From an uncultured Dyadobacter sp. (GTDB taxonomy: Bacteria > Bacteroidota > Bacteroidia > Cytophagales > Spirosomataceae): a stretch of 7,104 bases of DNA. Shown one piece after another: positions 6,005 through 7,104 of the stretch; the stretch's first letter is position 1, and every line of letters starts with the position of its first letter. Made by a program: the position numbers and the translations under genes. The stretch is taken from contig CALGRQ010000097.1 in the NCBI GenBank assembly GCA_937880795.1, positions 1-7,104 of the forward strand. The letters are read 5' to 3'. The notes beneath the pieces were generated by a model. The model was not told the origin of the DNA. It did not search any database and saw nothing but the letters and a program-made list of their open reading frames with translations.

Positions 6005-6676
6005 ATGTCAGAACAATTGACAGAGTCCCATAAGTTTAATCTTTGGAAAAATAAGCTAAAAACCAACGGGTTGGATGTGCATCGGGTAGATGAGCTATAC
6101 TCCCGGCGCAATGGGCAGGGGGAGATACTTTTTTCATTGTTGTATACCGATGCCACTACGCCTGAGGGGAATAAAATTCCTCCGATTTGCTTTCTAAAGG
6201 GAGAGGTTGTGTGCGTGCTGATCTGTTTTATAGATTCTGTTTCCAAAGAGAAATATTTATTGCTGGTGCGCCAGCGCAGAATATGTGACGGTTCGCTTAC
6301 CTACGAACATCCGGCAGGGATGCTCGATAGCGAAAGTGATGCCGCCGCAGTAGCGGCACGGGAGGTGTGGGAGGAAACTGGTATAGCGGTTGAAAAGGAG
6401 CAACTGGTGGCGTTACACAAAGAGCCATTTTACCCGTCGACAGGTACCAGTGATGAGGCTATATATTTGTTTTATTGCGAACTCGAATTGACGCATGCTG
6501 AAATACAAGCATACCACAATACGACCCAGGGATTGTTGTCGGATCATGAATACATACAAACGTTTGTAGTTCCATTTGCCGAAGGGCACCGTTTGATCAC
6601 CAATGTAAACGGGCTGCTGCTGGACTATATGTATGTTAAGGCAGTGGAAGACTGGGAGTTACTTCGGAAGTTGTAA
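6005..6676 (+). CDS. Nudix hydrolase, ADP-sugar/ADP-ribose pyrophosphatase-like
   Basis: This 223-residue cytoplasmic enzyme should hydrolyse a nucleoside diphosphate linked to another group, splitting the pyrophosphate with Mg2+. The Nudix box runs from G105 to I127, GMLDSESD then AREVWEETGI, with R119, E120, E123 and E124 of the REUxEExGU metal site all present. The consensus Glu seven positions into the box (GX5E) is Ser111 instead, with Glu110 beside it. Features around the box point to the ADP-ribose/ADP-sugar pyrophosphatase subgroup: LLLVRQRR (85-92), YEHPAG (100-105) and the downstream PSTGTSDEAIYLFYCEL (144-160), which resembles the SPGxSDE segment of those enzymes. The N-terminal about 65 residues form a strand-rich region also found in this subgroup. 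It follows the beta-barrel gene by 16 bp, so probably shares its promoter. The nearby glgB makes ADP-glucose a thinkable substrate, but ADP-ribose or others fit equally. The Nudix assignment is sure; the substrate is not. Confidence 0.92.
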   Translation: MSEQLTESHKFNLWKNKLKTNGLDVHRVDELYSRRNGQGEILFSLLYTDATTPEGNKIPPICFLKGEVVCVLICFIDSVSKEKYLLLVRQRRICDGSLTYEHPAGMLDSESDAAAVAAREVWEETGIAVEKEQLVALHKEPFYPSTGTSDEAIYLFYCELELTHAEIQAYHNTTQGLLSDHEYIQTFVVPFAEGHRLITNVNGLLLDYMYVKAVEDWELLRKL

Positions 6677-6748
6677 TAACCAGAAAAAGGGATGTCATTG
6701 GATTGAAACAATTTTTTGTAAAAACTATCAAAAAATTAAAATAGAGCC

Positions 6749-6756
6749 TATATTTG
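6749..6756 (+). promoter_or_regulatory. Promoter -7 box for tRNA-Arg
   Basis: TATATTTG, followed by C, matches the Bacteroidota -7 consensus TAnnTTTG exactly and ends 16 bp before the tRNA. The A-rich stretch upstream has a TTTG at 6715-6718, but its 30-bp distance is too long for a normal -33 element. Transcription would start about 10 bases before the mature tRNA end. Confidence 0.55.
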
Positions 6757-6772
6757 CACCCCGTTACAACAC

Positions 6773-6844
6773 GCACCCGTAGTTCAATGGATAGAATTGT
6801 GGTTTCCGGTACCACCGATAGGGGTTCGAATCCCTTCGGGTGCA
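6773..6844 (+). tRNA. tRNA-Arg (anticodon CCG)
   Basis: The cloverleaf folds completely. The acceptor stem is GCACCCG (6773-6779) with CGGGTGC (6837-6843) and discriminator A6844. The D arm is GTTC/GAAT around AATGGATA. The anticodon stem is GTGGT (6799-6803) with ACCAC (6811-6815) and loop TTCCGGT, with anticodon CCG at 6806-6808. The T arm is AGGGG/CCCTT around TTCGAAT. It decodes the arginine codon CGG. The 3' CCA is not encoded and must be added after transcription. The gene stands alone, with its own promoter and terminator. Confidence 0.97.
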
Positions 6845-6862
6845 CAGATAGAATAAAAGAAT

Positions 6863-6900
6863 AAAAAAGTCCTGCAAATTAGTTATTTGCGGGACTTTTT
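6863..6900 (+). terminator. Intrinsic terminator after tRNA-Arg, probably bidirectional
   Basis: AGTCCTGCAAAT (6868-6879) pairs with ATTTGCGGGACT (6885-6896) over 12 bp with one G-T wobble and a 5-base loop. It is flanked by an A-run (6863-6868) and a T-run (6896-6900). The T-run ends plus-strand tRNA transcription, and the A-run reads as a T-run on the minus strand, where it can stop the convergent gene that ends at 7005. Between 6901 and 7004 I see only AT-rich spacer with a weak, long-looped inverted repeat (TTTAACGG / CCGTTTAAA). Confidence 0.85.
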
Positions 6901-7004
6901 GGTTTTGGGGAGGCCGTCGTCAAACGGGGCACTTTGTAATTGTATTTTTTTTGAAAAATTTAACGGAAATGAATTAACACAAATCAATCTACCGTTTAAA
7001 ACAC

Positions 7005-7104
7005 CTAACCAGTATAGCCATAGGATTTTAAGCCCTTTATTACATCTTGCTCAAAAACAACCTCATGGGCAGCACCTTTGCTTTTTAACTTGATCGCTTT
7101 CTCT
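7005..7104 (-). CDS. C-terminal 32 residues of an unidentified minus-strand gene (runs off right edge)
   Basis: On the minus strand a frame enters at the right edge (first whole codon 7103-7101) and stays open for 32 codons to TAG at 7007-7005. The peptide is rich in Lys, Glu and Val, with AAHEVVFEQDVIKGLKSYGY near its end, and reads like a soluble protein C-terminus. Its direction fits the convergent terminator at 6863-6900. A plus-strand frame at 6887-7093 overlaps it, but starts inside the terminator stem and has no protein-like character. The fragment is too short to assign a family. Confidence 0.5.
   Translation of the reverse strand, partial: EKAIKLKSKGAAHEVVFEQDVIKGLKSYGYTG

Noticed and set aside
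6636..6845. A 69-codon minus-strand reading frame beginning MHPKGFEPLS
   Set aside because: It is the antisense of the tRNA-Arg gene; peptides of this form are well-known false gene calls over tRNAs.
6773..6860. tRNA-Arg as an attachment site for an integrated element
   Set aside because: I found no repeat of the tRNA 3' end elsewhere in the window and no integrase or phage-like gene nearby.
6887..7093. A 68-codon plus-strand frame at the right edge
   Set aside because: It starts inside the tRNA terminator stem and is Cys/His/Leu-rich without protein-like patterning; the opposite-strand frame is more credible.
1..7104. CRISPR arrays, insertion sequences or long direct repeats
   Set aside because: No regularly spaced repeats, transposase frames or terminal inverted repeats with target duplications were seen.

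Overview
The window looks like chromosomal DNA of a Bacteroidota, most likely a Cytophagales relative of Spirosoma or Dyadobacter. The grounds are a SusC/RagA-type TonB receptor with an N-terminal STN domain behind a FecI-like sigma factor and a FecR anti-sigma factor, promoter -7 boxes of the Bacteroidota form TAnnTTTG (perfect at 5272 and 6749), and A-rich translation starts without strong Shine-Dalgarno sequences. The lineage is inferred from these traits, not from a database search.

Layout. Positions 1-2872 are on the minus strand and form a classical surface-signalling unit: an ECF sigma factor (2168-2872), a FecR-type anti-sigma factor (1037-2038) and the first 289 residues of a SusC-like receptor that runs off the left edge (1-867). 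The 169-bp fecR-susC gap holds two hairpins, one a strong intrinsic terminator pointing the opposite way. A 276-bp divergent intergenic region (2873-3148) holds an imperfect palindrome and a weak promoter candidate. On the plus strand follow glgB, the glycogen branching enzyme (3149-5173), with a clear terminator at 5229-5260; a small secreted, probably outer-membrane beta-barrel protein of unknown function (5302-5988); and a Nudix hydrolase of the ADP-sugar/ADP-ribose pyrophosphatase type (6005-6676), only 16 bp downstream and probably co-transcribed. A tRNA-Arg(CCG) gene (6773-6844) has its own promoter and a terminator that works in both directions; the last ~100 bp hold the C-terminal end of an unidentified minus-strand gene.

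How the genes work together. The left block should work as a FecI/FecR-type circuit: substrate loading of the receptor is sensed by its STN domain, passed to periplasmic FecR and on to the sigma factor, which activates the receptor genes. The substrate cannot be told from this window; a SusD partner would be expected beyond the left edge. The right block is housekeeping-like: glycogen branching, an envelope protein, a nucleotide-sugar hydrolase and a tRNA. A link between glgB and the Nudix enzyme through ADP-glucose is possible but only inferred.

I see no CRISPR array, insertion sequence, phage gene or recognisable new defence or mobile system. The window is mostly ordinary; the points worth a second look are the intergenic hairpins, a substituted residue in the Nudix box, the uncertain sigma-factor start and the unidentified right-edge gene.
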